Origin: Pohlia nutans
Lineage: Eukaryota > Streptophyta > Bryopsida > Bryales > Mniaceae
Direction: 5' to 3'
Assembly: GCA_022496805.1 (NCBI GenBank)
Contig: CM040093.1
Location: forward strand, 5,582,501 to 5,646,500
DNA length: 64,000 nucleotides
A program made the position numbers and the translations under genes. The notes under the pieces were generated by a model. The model had not been told where the DNA came from and did not search any database. It saw only the letters and a list, made by a program, of their open reading frames with translations. Below are positions 1-11,280 of the stretch, one piece after another. Position 1 is the stretch's first letter. Each line of letters begins with the position of its first letter.

Positions 1-450
1 TTACTTGCCACGTACTGCAAGGGATGTTATTTTAACATGAAGACTTAATTTCATTGCCATGTTGGTAGACAAAACAATATTGGTTGGATCATGTTCAGTA
101 ATGTTCTCTCAAAAGAAAAAGACATAATCGTGATCTCTCTTGAGGGATTGAGAGACTTAACATTAACAAACTAGAAATAAAGCTCAAAAGATTTCCATTC
201 TTTTATTTTCACAACATCATATACAACAAGATGGTCACACTCATAAAATCCGACTAAATCTTATAACTCTACGACAACTACACCGTCTGATAGAAGAGTC
301 ATTAAGATTGGTGGACGCTCGGCCAATTATGATGCGGAATCCAATCAAGTCTTAGTTGGTGGTCTCAGAAAACAAGAAAAAAATTGGAGCATGGTCACAG
401 ACGAGCATGGTCTTGGACGACTTGACCTCTCCTCCAAACGCATCAACACT

Positions 451-903
451 CTATTTGTTGGCAAGAGGCCATCCCGAGCAATCAAAGCCGATCTTTTGAT
501 GCTTGAAGTCACAAGGGGGCAAAGGGTGGGTGGGAGGATCGTAGCAATCCCACCCAGGAATGCCGCCGGGGACTTGACTACATGGCGGCAACTCACCGAA
601 GGCCTTGCTAGATCCCAACTGACTTGTCTCGCTTTTGACCTTTACTCCAGACGCATCGACACTCTGTTTTTTGGCAGGTGGCCATCCCGAGCAATCAAAG
701 CCGATCCTTTGATGCTTGAAGTCGCAAGGGGGCAAAGGGTGGGTGGGAGGATCGTAGCAATCCCACCCGGGAATGCCGCCCGGGACTTGACTACAAGGCG
801 GCAGCTCGGCTTTACCAGATCCGATCCATCGTCCTTGCGCCCCGTGCAACAAAAAAGACAACCCCAAAAGAAACCACATAAGCGTTGCTACTCGCTCCAT
901 CAT
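451..903 (-). CDS. Small secreted protein with tandem cysteine repeats (left-arm copy)
   Basis: Identical in sequence to the right-arm gene at 6002-6454, which is described in full there. It reads on the minus strand from an ATG at 903-901 to a TAG at 453-451 (150 aa), so the two copies point away from each other and share the palindrome centre as upstream DNA. I do not recognise the family. Whether the gene has further exons, or is transcribed, cannot be judged from sequence alone. Confidence 0.55.
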   Translation of the reverse strand: MMERVATLMWFLLGLSFLLHGAQGRWIGSGKAELPPCSQVPGGIPGWDCYDPPTHPLPPCDFKHQRIGFDCSGWPPAKKQSVDASGVKVKSETSQLGSSKAFGELPPCSQVPGGIPGWDCYDPPTHPLPPCDFKHQKIGFDCSGWPLANK

Positions 904-1534
904 GATTAATCTGCTATACACATCATATTAAGCACGGCTGTTAATTTGTAGTCAATGAAAGCAAAGGTATCTATCGATGCCAAAAACAACTTACATCACA
1001 CTCCTCTAAATCCATAACTAAGAAGTCTTAATACGATTATGACTTATGACTCATCAACAAACATCCACTTGCATGTGTAGGTTTCCAAAGAGAAAAGAGA
1101 TGGGTCTACTTGAGGACATGTACTAGATCAACAAAAAACGGTTTACATGATGCAAGAAAAAAAACTAGCTATCTTCAATTCAGAAACCCCTAAACTCTTA
1201 AACTCCTAAACTGTGAGAAAATCCATTTGCTACGTACATGACAGATTCGACCAAGCTAGGAAATTAGTATGCATATCCATCAATGCCGCAAGGTAAAACA
1301 AGAAGCTTAGAGGTGCGGGACAATGAGAATTAAAGACCAACTAAACATGCACGCAATTTTTAGCAAAGAGAAGAGCTCACAAAAGCATCATAGAAGGAGG
1401 TATGTAGTGTGAAAAATCCAACCTGAACAAGAGAGCTCAAAGAGCTCCACAACGTCTAAATCAAAACCCCTTGGAAGTGAAAGTGTTTGCTCTCTCCTGA
1501 CCTCAACCCCCTTTTATGTTAGGCTATGAGGGTC

Positions 1535-1715
1535 GCGAGAAAGAACAAGAAGAAGCCTCGGAAGAAGGGTAGCAAGAAAGAACATGAGGAAGCCTCGGAG
1601 GAAGGATCGCAAGAGAGAATAAGAGGAAGCTTCGGAGGAAGAGTCGCCAAAAGGACCAAAAGGAAGTTTCAGAGGAAGAGTCGCCAAAAAGAACAAGAAG
1701 AAGCCTTGAAAGAAG
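1535..1715. repeat. Purine-rich minisatellite, left-arm copy
   Basis: About five degenerate units of 35-39 bp, each of the kind AAGAACAAGAAGAAGCCTCG followed by GAAGAAGGGTCGC. The strand is nearly all purine. One frame stays open for 82 codons (1526-1774) and would give a Lys/Glu-rich peptide, but an open frame is expected from purine-only repeats, so I do not call a gene. The mirror copy lies at about 5190-5370. Confidence 0.6.
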
Positions 1716-3148
1716 CGTGGTTTTCATTGCTTGATCATAGCCAAGTAGGATACCACATTCCGATGTTTTTATAAGAGTGGGAAATAAAAATTATTGTGGC
1801 AGCAGTACCAGAAGAAGTCAAGAAGACAATTTGGTATTTTGAAACGTTTTCATTTTAAAACGCAACTATTTCAAAGGTCATTTCAATGCTTATTTCAATG
1901 CTTAATATTTCAAATATTAACTTAATCCATGTTTCACATATTTGATGTTGCCACGGCAAAATTGGAGTTTCCTTATTATATGGATGTGTCTGTTCCACCA
2001 CTTGTGTCTTCTCCTATTCTCTAGTGATTGTATCTTTCTTTGCTCGTTAGCGCATGTGTCCCTTGTTTTGCACTTTTTTTTTTTCCTTTGTTGTTTGAGC
2101 CATGTCATTTAGATAACCTTGATGTCACCGGCTCATGTCTAATGTCCACAAAATCAATCCAAACACAAGATCAAGATAGTAAGATTGTGGTGGTTTTCTA
2201 ATGGTGGGCTATAGTACATGTTCTAAGATAGCACTATCACATGATAACAATTTCCATCCAAAATTATACTAGGTGACATATTCTTTCACTTGAAACTATA
2301 TTCATAGGAATTGTGAATTAATAATTTTTAGTGAAGTTTTGGACATAGTAAATTAATTCATATCAATTAAAACAAATGCTAAAAAGACTTTTGATTTTAG
2401 AAAAAGTGCAATTTTTGATGAACACCAACATGATCACCTTGATGAACACCTATATGATAACCTTGATGATACACTATATTTATGTTTGAAATTATACTAT
2501 GAAATTTTGAATAAAGAATGAAGAAAATCATACAAAATAGGAAATATGCCAAAACAAATAAAAGCATTAATTATATTGTCACAGTGTAAAATGTTATTGT
2601 ATTCTAATATCGCCTCTTTTAGAACCATATTGATAATAAATTTGATACTAGTGTCAAAAAATGGAAACATAAAAGTAAAAATTGCATTGTCATTTGTCAA
2701 TTTGAACATTCAAGATGCTAAAAATCATATATATTATTGAAAAGATTCAAATTATTATTATTATTTGGCAAAATGTAGAAATTACAACAACAAATAAGAT
2801 AGTACGTTCAAAAGCAACAATAACTTCACCCCATTTGATTTTCATGTGTTTCATTTCTAAATAAAAATCACATTCCATATTTAAATATTTTTTTGTGCAA
2901 TTTGAGCAATGAAATTCCAGTTTTATATAGTAATATAAATTCTATTATTTGTTTTTTTGCAAGTACAAATTTCTAAATTTTATAAAATCCTAAATTTTAA
3001 ATTGAAATAAATATGATTCTTGAGCTTAAATTTGATTAACATTTCTATTGACTACAAAATGTTTATTTATTTAAACTGGTAATTTAAAGTATCTTTATTC
3101 ACATTGAGTAATGATAAGATATAACTTAAGAATAAGAAATAAGCCAAT

Positions 3149-3195
3149 GATAAGATATAACTTAAGAATAAGAAATTTTCCAATTTACAAAGTAT

Positions 3196-3257
<62 letters not shown>

Positions 3258-3756
3258 AATACTAAAGAGTGACTTTTTTCTAATTGAAAAAAAATCTTAT
3301 TATTTAAAGTACTATCTTTCATTGTTGACTGGACTAGATAATGAAGGATGTTTGAAAAATAGTATATTAAGATAGTATATTAAGATTGCTTGAAATATAT
3401 GATATGTTTGAAATATAGTATATTAAGATTGCTCTAGAGGTCTTTCTACATTAATTAATTTTTTTTAAAGTTTTCAAGAAATTTTTCATTCATCAACAAT
3501 AATGAATAGATTATTGAGCTTATTTCTACCATGTAAGTGTGTTACGTGGGCAACGACAAAAATAAAGTTGTGAAGTACCAATGAAATAAAATTTTATTTT
3601 AAAACTTTCAAAACTTTGATTGAAATTAAATGTTAATTTTGTTTCAAGAAACTCGCTACATTTCTATGTACTCTACTTGAGCATTCCAAAATAAATTCCA
3701 AAATTTGAACAATTTTTGTATTTTATAATCTATATTGTTTTAAGTTAAATCATAAA
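3149..3756. other. Spacer between the palindrome arms
   Basis: 608 bp of AT-rich sequence that does not pair with itself. It has a pure TA run at about 3199-3252 and short repeats around 3355-3430. Its first bases (3149-3176) repeat a block from the end of the left arm (GATAAGATATAACTTAAG and what follows), whereas the right arm has that block once. A short duplication at the junction is what template switching would leave. No gene seen. Confidence 0.8.
3199..3252. repeat. TA dinucleotide microsatellite
   Basis: Uninterrupted (TA)n run of about 54 bp in the palindrome spacer. Self-complementary DNA here could help cruciform extrusion at the palindrome centre, which is inference. Confidence 0.9.
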
Positions 3757-6700
3757 ATTGGCTTATTTCTTATTCTTAAGTTATATCTTATCATTACTCA
3801 ATGTGAATAAAGATACCTTAAATTACCAGTTTAAATAAATAAACATTTTGTAGTCAATAGAAATGTTAATCAAATTTAAGCTCAAGAATCATATTTATTT
3901 CAATTTAAAATTTAGGATTTTATAAAATTTAGAAATTTGTACTTGCAAAAAAACAAATAATAGAATTTATATTACTATATAAAACTGGAATTTCATTGCT
4001 CAAATTGCACAAAAAAATATTTAAATATGGAATGTGATTTTTATTTAGAAATGAAACACATGAAAATCAAATGGGGTGAAGTTATTGTTGCTTTTGAACG
4101 TACTATCTTATTTGTTGTTGTAATTTCTACATTTTGCCAAATAATAATAATAATTTGAATCTTTTCAATAATATATATGATTTTTAGCATCTTGAATGTT
4201 CAAATTGACAAATGACAATGCAATTTTTACTTTTATGTTTCCATTTTTTGACACTAGTATCAAATTTATTATCAATATGGTTCTAAAAGAGGCGATATTA
4301 GAATACAATAACATTTTACACTGTGACAATATAATTAATGCTTTTATTTGTTTTGGCATATTTCCTATTTTGTATGATTTTCTTCATTCTTTATTCAAAA
4401 TTTCATAGTATAATTTCAAACATAAATATAGTGTATCATCAAGGTTATCATATAGGTGTTCATCAAGGTGATCATGTTGGTGTTCATCAAAAATTGCACT
4501 TTTTCTAAAATCAAAAGTCTTTTTAGCATTTGTTTTAATTGATATGAATTAATTTACTATGTCCAAAACTTCACTAAAAATTATTAATTCACAATTCCTA
4601 TGAATATAGTTTCAAGTGAAAGAATATGTCACCTAGTATAATTTTGGATGGAAATTGTTATCATGTGATAGTGCTATCTTAGAACATGTACTATAGCCCA
4701 CCATTAGAAAACCACCACAATCTTACTATCTTGATCTTGTGTTTGGATTGATTTTGTGGACATTAGACATGAGCCGGTGACATCAAGGTTATCTAAATGA
4801 CATGGCTCAAACAACAAAGGAAAAAAAAAAAGTGCAAAACAAGGGACACATGCGCTAACGAGCAAAGAAAGATACAATCACTAGAGAATAGGAGAAGACA
4901 CAAGTGGTGGAACAGACACATCCATATAATAAGGAAACTCCAATTTTGCCGTGGCAACATCAAATATGTGAAACATGGATTAAGTTAATATTTGAAATAT
5001 TAAGCATTGAAATAAGCATTGAAATGACCTTTGAAATAGTTGCGTTTTAAAATGAAAACGTTTCAAAATACCAAATTGTCTTCTTGACTTCTTCTGGTAC
5101 TGCTGCCACAATAATTTTTATTTCCCACTCTTATAAAAACATCGGAATGTGGTATCCTACTTGGCTATGATCAAGCAATGAAAACCACGCTTCTTTCAAG
5201 GCTTCTTCTTGTTCTTTTTGGCGACTCTTCCTCTGAAACTTCCTTTTGGTCCTTTTGGCGACTCTTCCTCCGAAGCTTCCTCTTATTCTCTCTTGCGATC
5301 CTTCCTCCGAGGCTTCCTCATGTTCTTTCTTGCTACCCTTCTTCCGAGGCTTCTTCTTGTTCTTTCTCGCGACCCTCATAGCCTAACATAAAAGGGGGTT
5401 GAGGTCAGGAGAGAGCAAACACTTTCACTTCCAAGGGGTTTTGATTTAGACGTTGTGGAGCTCTTTGAGCTCTCTTGTTCAGGTTGGATTTTTCACACTA
5501 CATACCTCCTTCTATGATGCTTTTGTGAGCTCTTCTCTTTGCTAAAAATTGCGTGCATGTTTAGTTGGTCTTTAATTCTCATTGTCCCGCACCTCTAAGC
5601 TTCTTGTTTTACCTTGCGGCATTGATGGATATGCATACTAATTTCCTAGCTTGGTCGAATCTGTCATGTACGTAGCAAATGGATTTTCTCACAGTTTAGG
5701 AGTTTAAGAGTTTAGGGGTTTCTGAATTGAAGATAGCTAGTTTTTTTTCTTGCATCATGTAAACCGTTTTTTGTTGATCTAGTACATGTCCTCAAGTAGA
5801 CCCATCTCTTTTCTCTTTGGAAACCTACACATGCAAGTGGATGTTTGTTGATGAGTCATAAGTCATAATCGTATTAAGACTTCTTAGTTATGGATTTAGA
5901 GGAGTGTGATGTAAGTTGTTTTTGGCATCGATAGATACCTTTGCTTTCATTGACTACAAATTAACAGCCGTGCTTAATATGATGTGTATAGCAGATTAAT
6001 CATGATGGAGCGAGTAGCAACGCTTATGTGGTTTCTTTTGGGGTTGTCTTTTTTGTTGCACGGGGCGCAAGGACGATGGATCGGATCTGGTAAAGCCGAG
6101 CTGCCGCCTTGTAGTCAAGTCCCGGGCGGCATTCCCGGGTGGGATTGCTACGATCCTCCCACCCACCCTTTGCCCCCTTGCGACTTCAAGCATCAAAGGA
6201 TCGGCTTTGATTGCTCGGGATGGCCACCTGCCAAAAAACAGAGTGTCGATGCGTCTGGAGTAAAGGTCAAAAGCGAGACAAGTCAGTTGGGATCTAGCAA
6301 GGCCTTCGGTGAGTTGCCGCCATGTAGTCAAGTCCCCGGCGGCATTCCTGGGTGGGATTGCTACGATCCTCCCACCCACCCTTTGCCCCCTTGTGACTTC
6401 AAGCATCAAAAGATCGGCTTTGATTGCTCGGGATGGCCTCTTGCCAACAAATAGAGTGTTGATGCGTTTGGAGGAGAGGTCAAGTCGTCCAAGACCATGC
6501 TCGTCTGTGACCATGCTCCAATTTTTTTCTTGTTTTCTGAGACCACCAACTAAGACTTGATTGGATTCCGCATCATAATTGGCCGAGCGTCCACCAATCT
6601 TAATGACTCTTCTATCAGACGGTGTAGTTGTCGTAGAGTTATAAGATTTAGTCGGATTTTATGAGTGTGACCATCTTGTTGTATATGATGTTGTGAAAAT

Positions 6701-6904
6701 AAAAGAATGGAAATCTTTTGAGCTTTATTTCTAGTTTGTTAATGTTAAGTCTCTCAATCCCTCAAGAGAGATCACGATTATGTCTTTTTCTTTTGAGAGA
6801 ACATTACTGAACATGATCCAACCAATATTGTTTTGTCTACCAACATGGCAATGAAATTAAGTCTTCATGTTAAAATAACATCCCTTGCAGTACGTGGCAA
6901 GTAA
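3757..6904 (-). repeat. Right arm of the large inverted repeat
   Basis: Reverse complement of 1-3148, at almost 100% identity where checked. It carries the plus-strand copy of the secreted-protein gene (6002-6454) and the mirror copy of the minisatellite (about 5190-5370). Sequence after 6904 cannot be tested for further pairing because the partner would lie left of the window. Confidence 0.95.
6002..6454 (+). CDS. Small secreted protein with tandem cysteine repeats (right-arm copy)
   Basis: 150 aa from the first of two adjacent ATGs. The N terminus MMERVATLMWFLLGLSFLLH is a clear signal peptide, with likely cleavage after HGAQG. The mature part is two copies of a 71-residue unit (213 bp period, from 6098 and 6311). 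Each unit has four cysteines spaced C-x11-C-x10-C-x10-C. Each unit also splits into two half-units of the form PPC-x9/10-G(W/F)DC. The linker between units is Lys/Ser-rich with a KK pair, a possible processing site. At the end of unit 2 a TAG stands where unit 1 has CAG, and homology to the linker continues beyond it, so a longer ancestor is likely. Codon choice and the near-perfect unit repeat support coding. I do not recognise the family; a defence peptide or peptide-hormone precursor are both possible, with no direct evidence. Confidence 0.6.
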   Translation: MMERVATLMWFLLGLSFLLHGAQGRWIGSGKAELPPCSQVPGGIPGWDCYDPPTHPLPPCDFKHQRIGFDCSGWPPAKKQSVDASGVKVKSETSQLGSSKAFGELPPCSQVPGGIPGWDCYDPPTHPLPPCDFKHQKIGFDCSGWPLANK

Positions 6905-7288
6905 TTTATCATAACAAGGTTGTACTTTCATGTTGCCCGGTAATTTACAATTGTTCATTGACATATTATTGCAATTATATACTCCGTATTATTTATTCTA
7001 ATTAGTATTTATTTATTTATTTATTTATTTATTCTAATTAGCATGCACACGGATTCAAGTGGATAGAGCCGCAATTTAAACATTGCATTGGAACGACATT
7101 TCAATGTCATTTTGGAAAATAAGAAGAAATGTCCCATTTGTGGCACTCAAATACATTTTTACATAGACTTTGTATATTGTTGTGCAATGATAATGGCCCA
7201 AGCTCGAGTACAAAACTTACTCCAATATAACCTGACGTTAATTTCATTTTAATGCAATGCCAAGTGATTTTGTTATTGTTGAAACAAC
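6905..7288. other. Intergenic, AT-rich
   Basis: No gene seen. Contains a short (TTAT)n run at about 7008-7033. Confidence 0.6.
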
Positions 7289-7547
7289 TAGGGGACGGTT
7301 TACGCTTGTGATCAAGAGCCGTGACCAAGGAAAATGAAAAAAAAAACCCATGGTCACACTTCATGGTCACGAGCCGCGACCAAAAAAAATGAAAATGCAA
7401 TTATTAAAACCAAAGGTCACTTTCGATAGTGTAAACCAAACTCGGACTAGAACGAGTTACCTATGGAGGAGTAACCCAGTCACAAATTTTTAGAGACCCA
7501 TGGTCACAGTTGGTCACAGCTCTTGGTCACAAGTGTAACTTTCCCTA
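7289..7547. mobile_element. MITE with about 36 bp terminal inverted repeats
   Basis: Left end TAGGGGACGGTTTACGCTTG and right end matching its reverse complement (ACAAGTGTAACTTTCCCTA) with a few changes. The ends continue into paired GATCAAGAGC / GCTCTTGGTC. The interior repeats GTCAC/GTGAC motifs. No coding capacity. Superfamily not certain, as I could not fix a target-site duplication. Confidence 0.55.
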
Positions 7548-8406
7548 AATATGAATGTTTGCATGAGGTTGCATGTGTCAAGCAACAATTACGTGCATCC
7601 AAGAGGAGGCAAAGTTTGGTACATGTAGGTCACCAATTTGGTTTTATCTTTGATACTTGAGTATGTGCAAGGAATCCCAACAATTCCTATTAGATTAGTT
7701 TTTAGTAAGATCTATTAGAAACTATTAGATTGGTTTCTTATTTAACCCTTGGACGCCACACACTAAAATAGATTTGAGACTTAAAAACATTGTAGTTATT
7801 GATAAATAAAAAATTGCTAAAAATATTTTGATCTTCACACAATATTATAAATAGCTCTTCAACTTATTCCACAAAGTTTGGGATAATAATCATAGGCATG
7901 GTCCATGAGAACAAGGTTGTATTTATCTTCATTCAGTGTTCAATCGGGACACTATAGCGTTTAAGGATAAATACTATTACTTTTCTACATTTTTTTGTGC
8001 AATCACAGCGGGCCAAATTAATTTTGATAATTGTTTTACACTAAGATGTAAAATTTAGTGCAACTCACAATAATTGCACAAAACAAAGTAGAGAGAAATG
8101 TGGAAGTTTAGAGACAAAGAAGATTCAAAGAAGAGAACAAAATAACAATGAAAGAAAAAAGCGGTGTAAAACTCCTTGTATGTCTCCTATTCAAAAAGTT
8201 CTTCCACATTTTTTTCCAATATAATTAGTACTTGAGATAAAATGATAAATTTTTAAATATCAAATTGTGCAAAATTGTATCTTTATGATCCATTAGATAA
8301 TTTTCTATAAAGATGAGATTCTATAGAGTCAATAATCTTCTAATGCCATAACTCTTTCTCTTTTCTATTGAAATCTGTTCTCTTCATCATGTAGGTAGGT
8401 GTAAGA
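7548..8406. other. Intergenic, AT-rich
   Basis: No gene, RNA or clear repeat recognised. Confidence 0.5.
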
Positions 8407-8571
8407 TAAAGTGGACATACCTAAAACCACCCAAGACCCAATTTTGCACCCTTTTGTTGGCCTTGAATTCGACCTTGGGATTGACCGAATTCGACCTTAC
8501 TTCAACTAAACATTGAATGTAGAAGATGATGGGTGGAAGTGGGTGTAAATAGAGTGGTTTTAGGTACTTTA
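8407..8571. mobile_element. MITE-like foldback element
   Basis: Left end AAAGTGGACATACCTAAAACCAC and right end GTGGTTTTAGGTACTTTA are inverted repeats about 165 bp apart. An internal block (8432-8456) recurs in inverse orientation at 12162-12184, so this repeat is dispersed. Confidence 0.45.
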
Positions 8572-8725
8572 GTGAATGACAATGAGATCACAAATGATGA
8601 TCAAGTAAATAATTAAGACAATGAAAAAAACAATTTAGCATGGCAATCAAGTAGATTTTTTGGGCGTAAATGGGGCAGCTTAAGGTAACTTCTTTATTAA
8701 TTGTAGGTTGATTTTGAATGATTCA

Positions 8726-9060
8726 CTACTAGAATACATTACAAAAAATAACCACAGCCAAAATTGATTGCGGTTCTTTTGACCAGCCTGATTTGTAGTC
8801 GCTAAACGACTACAAATTTCTTTTTGTTTGTTTTGTGATTGCGATTTTGAGAAGTTTAACTGAAAAGTGAATTTTGCCAAGTCTAGTCTCTACTCCACTT
8901 TGAATTTTTTTTAAATTAAAAATTTGACTGAATTATTGGAGTTATATCTTTAGTGGGTATTATCATGGTGTGGCAAAACGAAAATAAAAATTAGACACAT
9001 ACATGAATTTCGTGTATTGTAATGTTCTTCATTGAAAAGTACACCTTCGGTAAGAAAATC
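8726..9060. other. Possible CACTA element 5' end and flanking AT-rich DNA
   Basis: CACTACTAGAA at 8726 is the usual terminal motif of CACTA elements, followed by a small TAGTCG/CGACTA palindrome near 8796-8813. I found no matching right end nearby, so this may be a fragment or chance. Confidence 0.3.
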
Positions 9061-9221
9061 GGAATTTTTTATTGTATTTTGTAATTGATATGAATTTTCT
9101 TTACAATCACACGGTATGTATGTACATTCATATAATTTGCGAGAATCATGATATCGTGTTTGTGGCGTGTCTTTGTTGGATCATGGTATTGGCATTCGAT
9201 CAGAGAAAATCTCAAATGAAA

Positions 9222-9382
9222 CGCCATATAATTAGTTTTTTTCTAGTACTTAGAACGCCATATTGGTTCAATTGGCCAATCTCTGTTATCTTTTAGAGTA
9301 ACAAGTTAGAGATTACACTAGAAAATAACTTACAGTAGGGATTGGCCAATTTAAGCAAGATGGCGTTCTGAGTTCTGATTCG
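9222..9382. repeat. Inverted-repeat element
   Basis: AACGCCATATTGG...ATTGGCCAATCT on the left pairs with GATTGGCCAATTT...AAGATGGCGTT on the right, about 160 bp end to end. Likely a MITE. Confidence 0.4.
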
Positions 9383-10836
9383 TTTTGGAGTTCTGAGTTG
9401 ATTTGACCTTTTAACGAGCCTGGGGCCATTGATATATAGTTAGACTGGAGATCGCTTTTAAATTAGTCTCACGTACTTCTACGGAGTAACTATATGGTAG
9501 TAATCTATGTGTATAAATTAACTGGTAATTACTGTGGGAATATTGGACAGATGTAGACCTTGAAAACCGTTTCTAGATTGTAAAAGTTGGAACGTAACTT
9601 GGATGCAAGCTTTGGCAATGGGAAGGCTAAATAAGGACTCGTCAATGTTTTCTGACACACAGTTTCAATATGCAGGAGCTGATGGTTTGGTGACCATCAA
9701 GACTAAACGGAATGTGTGAACACGTACTTTTGACCACCATGAAGACAACTAAGTACACAAGGTATTCAAGTTGTCGACTCTAGCTCTAGGTGCAAGTCCA
9801 AAGACAAAAAAGTTGGCGACTGGTGGTGGCGATTTCAGTGGTCAATATGTGGACAGATTGCATGGTCGATGCCGAAGAAGGAGAAGCGATATGTCAAGAG
9901 GGAAATGTCATGAGAAACCCAGGACTGGTTGGGCAATCTTTGTTGTTAGTATCTTTTAGCGATGCTTATACTCATCACTCAGACTGTCAATTTATTTTCA
10001 TTTCTCATTAATAGTTGCCCAAAATAGGATGGAGATAGTAAAGAATCACGGAGTCATGTAACTTGTTAAGAATACATTCCAAGGGTTCTTACCTCTCATA
10101 GACTGTATATTGCAGGAACTCGTGAATACGCCAGTATGCACATTCGACAGGTACTTCAATCACTAACTTGATAAAGAGTATCAACTCCACTATCTTCACT
10201 ATGATCGAATTGCTTTACAAAAAGCAGTTTGAGTCTCAATGGTTACTCACCGACTCACCATGATTCATCAGTCGCTCAAGAGGCAAACCCCATGTTCAAC
10301 GGAACTTCAACGGAATTAGAAATCTAGAATTGATCGAGTCAAACCTGGCGCCATTATAGGTCTTTAACAGTCCAAACCAGGGATGATTAGTTAGGTGACC
10401 CGTTAGGTCTATATAGGTTCACTGATTTTTCCAACGTCCTCAAACTCATAGATTCTCTCATTTTCAACACTCAAAGCATCCATCTCTATGCAAACATCCT
10501 ACGACAAAAATCTAAACAAACGTACATTATAGTAGCCTCCCTAGGTGTTGTATTGCTCAACAGTCACGGGGCTAGCACTGTTGAAGTCATTTGCTATTTT
10601 AGTCATAATTCTCATTTGAAGCGCCGACTCCCATCGTGCGTTGTAACTACATTTTCAACTGATTCTCTATGCAAAAATATTTCATTAATTTGGGCTTGGG
10701 CCATAGCAGGCTGTAACTGCATTTTTTCGATTGAATCGTTTTAAGTTTTAAGCAAAAATGTTTCATTTATTTTGGCTCACGCCCTGGCTCAAAATAATCA
10801 AAATCAAAGACCCATTTAATCACTTTTATAGAATTT
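9383..10836. other. Intergenic
   Basis: No supported gene. Short open frames around 9771-10011 have no recognisable protein features. Confidence 0.5.
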
Positions 10837-10901
10837 TCCGTTTTTCTTTTTCTTTTTCTCATTATTAGTTTTTTTTTTTTTTCCTTTTTTTTCTTTTATT
10901 C

Positions 10902-10945
<44 letters not shown>

Positions 10946-11164
10946 TTCCTTTCTTTTCTTTTTCTTTTTCATTTTTTTTCTTTTATTCTTTTATTCTTTT
11001 ATTCTTTTTTCTTTTTCTTATTCTTATTCTTACTTTCTTTTTTTTTTTTTTTTTTTTCTTTTATTCTTTTTTTTATTATTCTTTTTATTTTCCTTTTCAT
11101 TCTTTTTCTTTTTTTCTTCTTTCTTTTCCTTTTTCTTTCTTCTTTTTCCTGCTTTCTCTTTTTT

Positions 11165-11196
<32 letters not shown>

Positions 11197-11280
11197 TTTC
11201 CTTTTATTTAAAAAATTCTCTTTCTTAATTCATCTATCTTCATTCCTCTATTTTTCTTTTTCTTCTTTCTTTCGTCTTTT
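10837..11280 (+). repeat. Polypyrimidine tract of about 440 bp
   Basis: Almost all T and C on the plus strand, built of CTTTT/TTCTTT words, broken by an (ATT)n microsatellite at about 10904-10944 and a long T run near 11169-11199. No coding. Long purine/pyrimidine tracts can form triplex DNA; its effect here is unknown. Confidence 0.85.

Larger units (their letters stand above)
1..3148 (+). repeat. Left arm of a large inverted repeat
   Basis: Position x in this arm pairs with position 6905-x in the right arm. Base 1 pairs with 6904 and the match runs to 3148/3757. Every stretch I compared was identical except one substitution (A at 3088, implied G opposite at 3817). The arm holds a small secreted-protein gene on the minus strand, a purine-rich minisatellite and about 1.3 kb of AT-rich sequence. 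The window starts where the visible match starts, so the true outer end may lie further left. Such identity means a recent inverted duplication, continuing gene conversion, or an assembly fault; the sequence alone does not decide. Confidence 0.95.

Noticed and set aside
391..909. 172-codon frame opposite the secreted-protein gene (mirror at 5996-6514)
   Set aside because: It is the antisense shadow of the cysteine-repeat frame; it has no signal peptide or conserved motif.
1526..1774. 82-codon Lys/Glu-rich frame in the minisatellite
   Set aside because: Open frames are expected in purine-only repeats; no splice or start context supports a gene.
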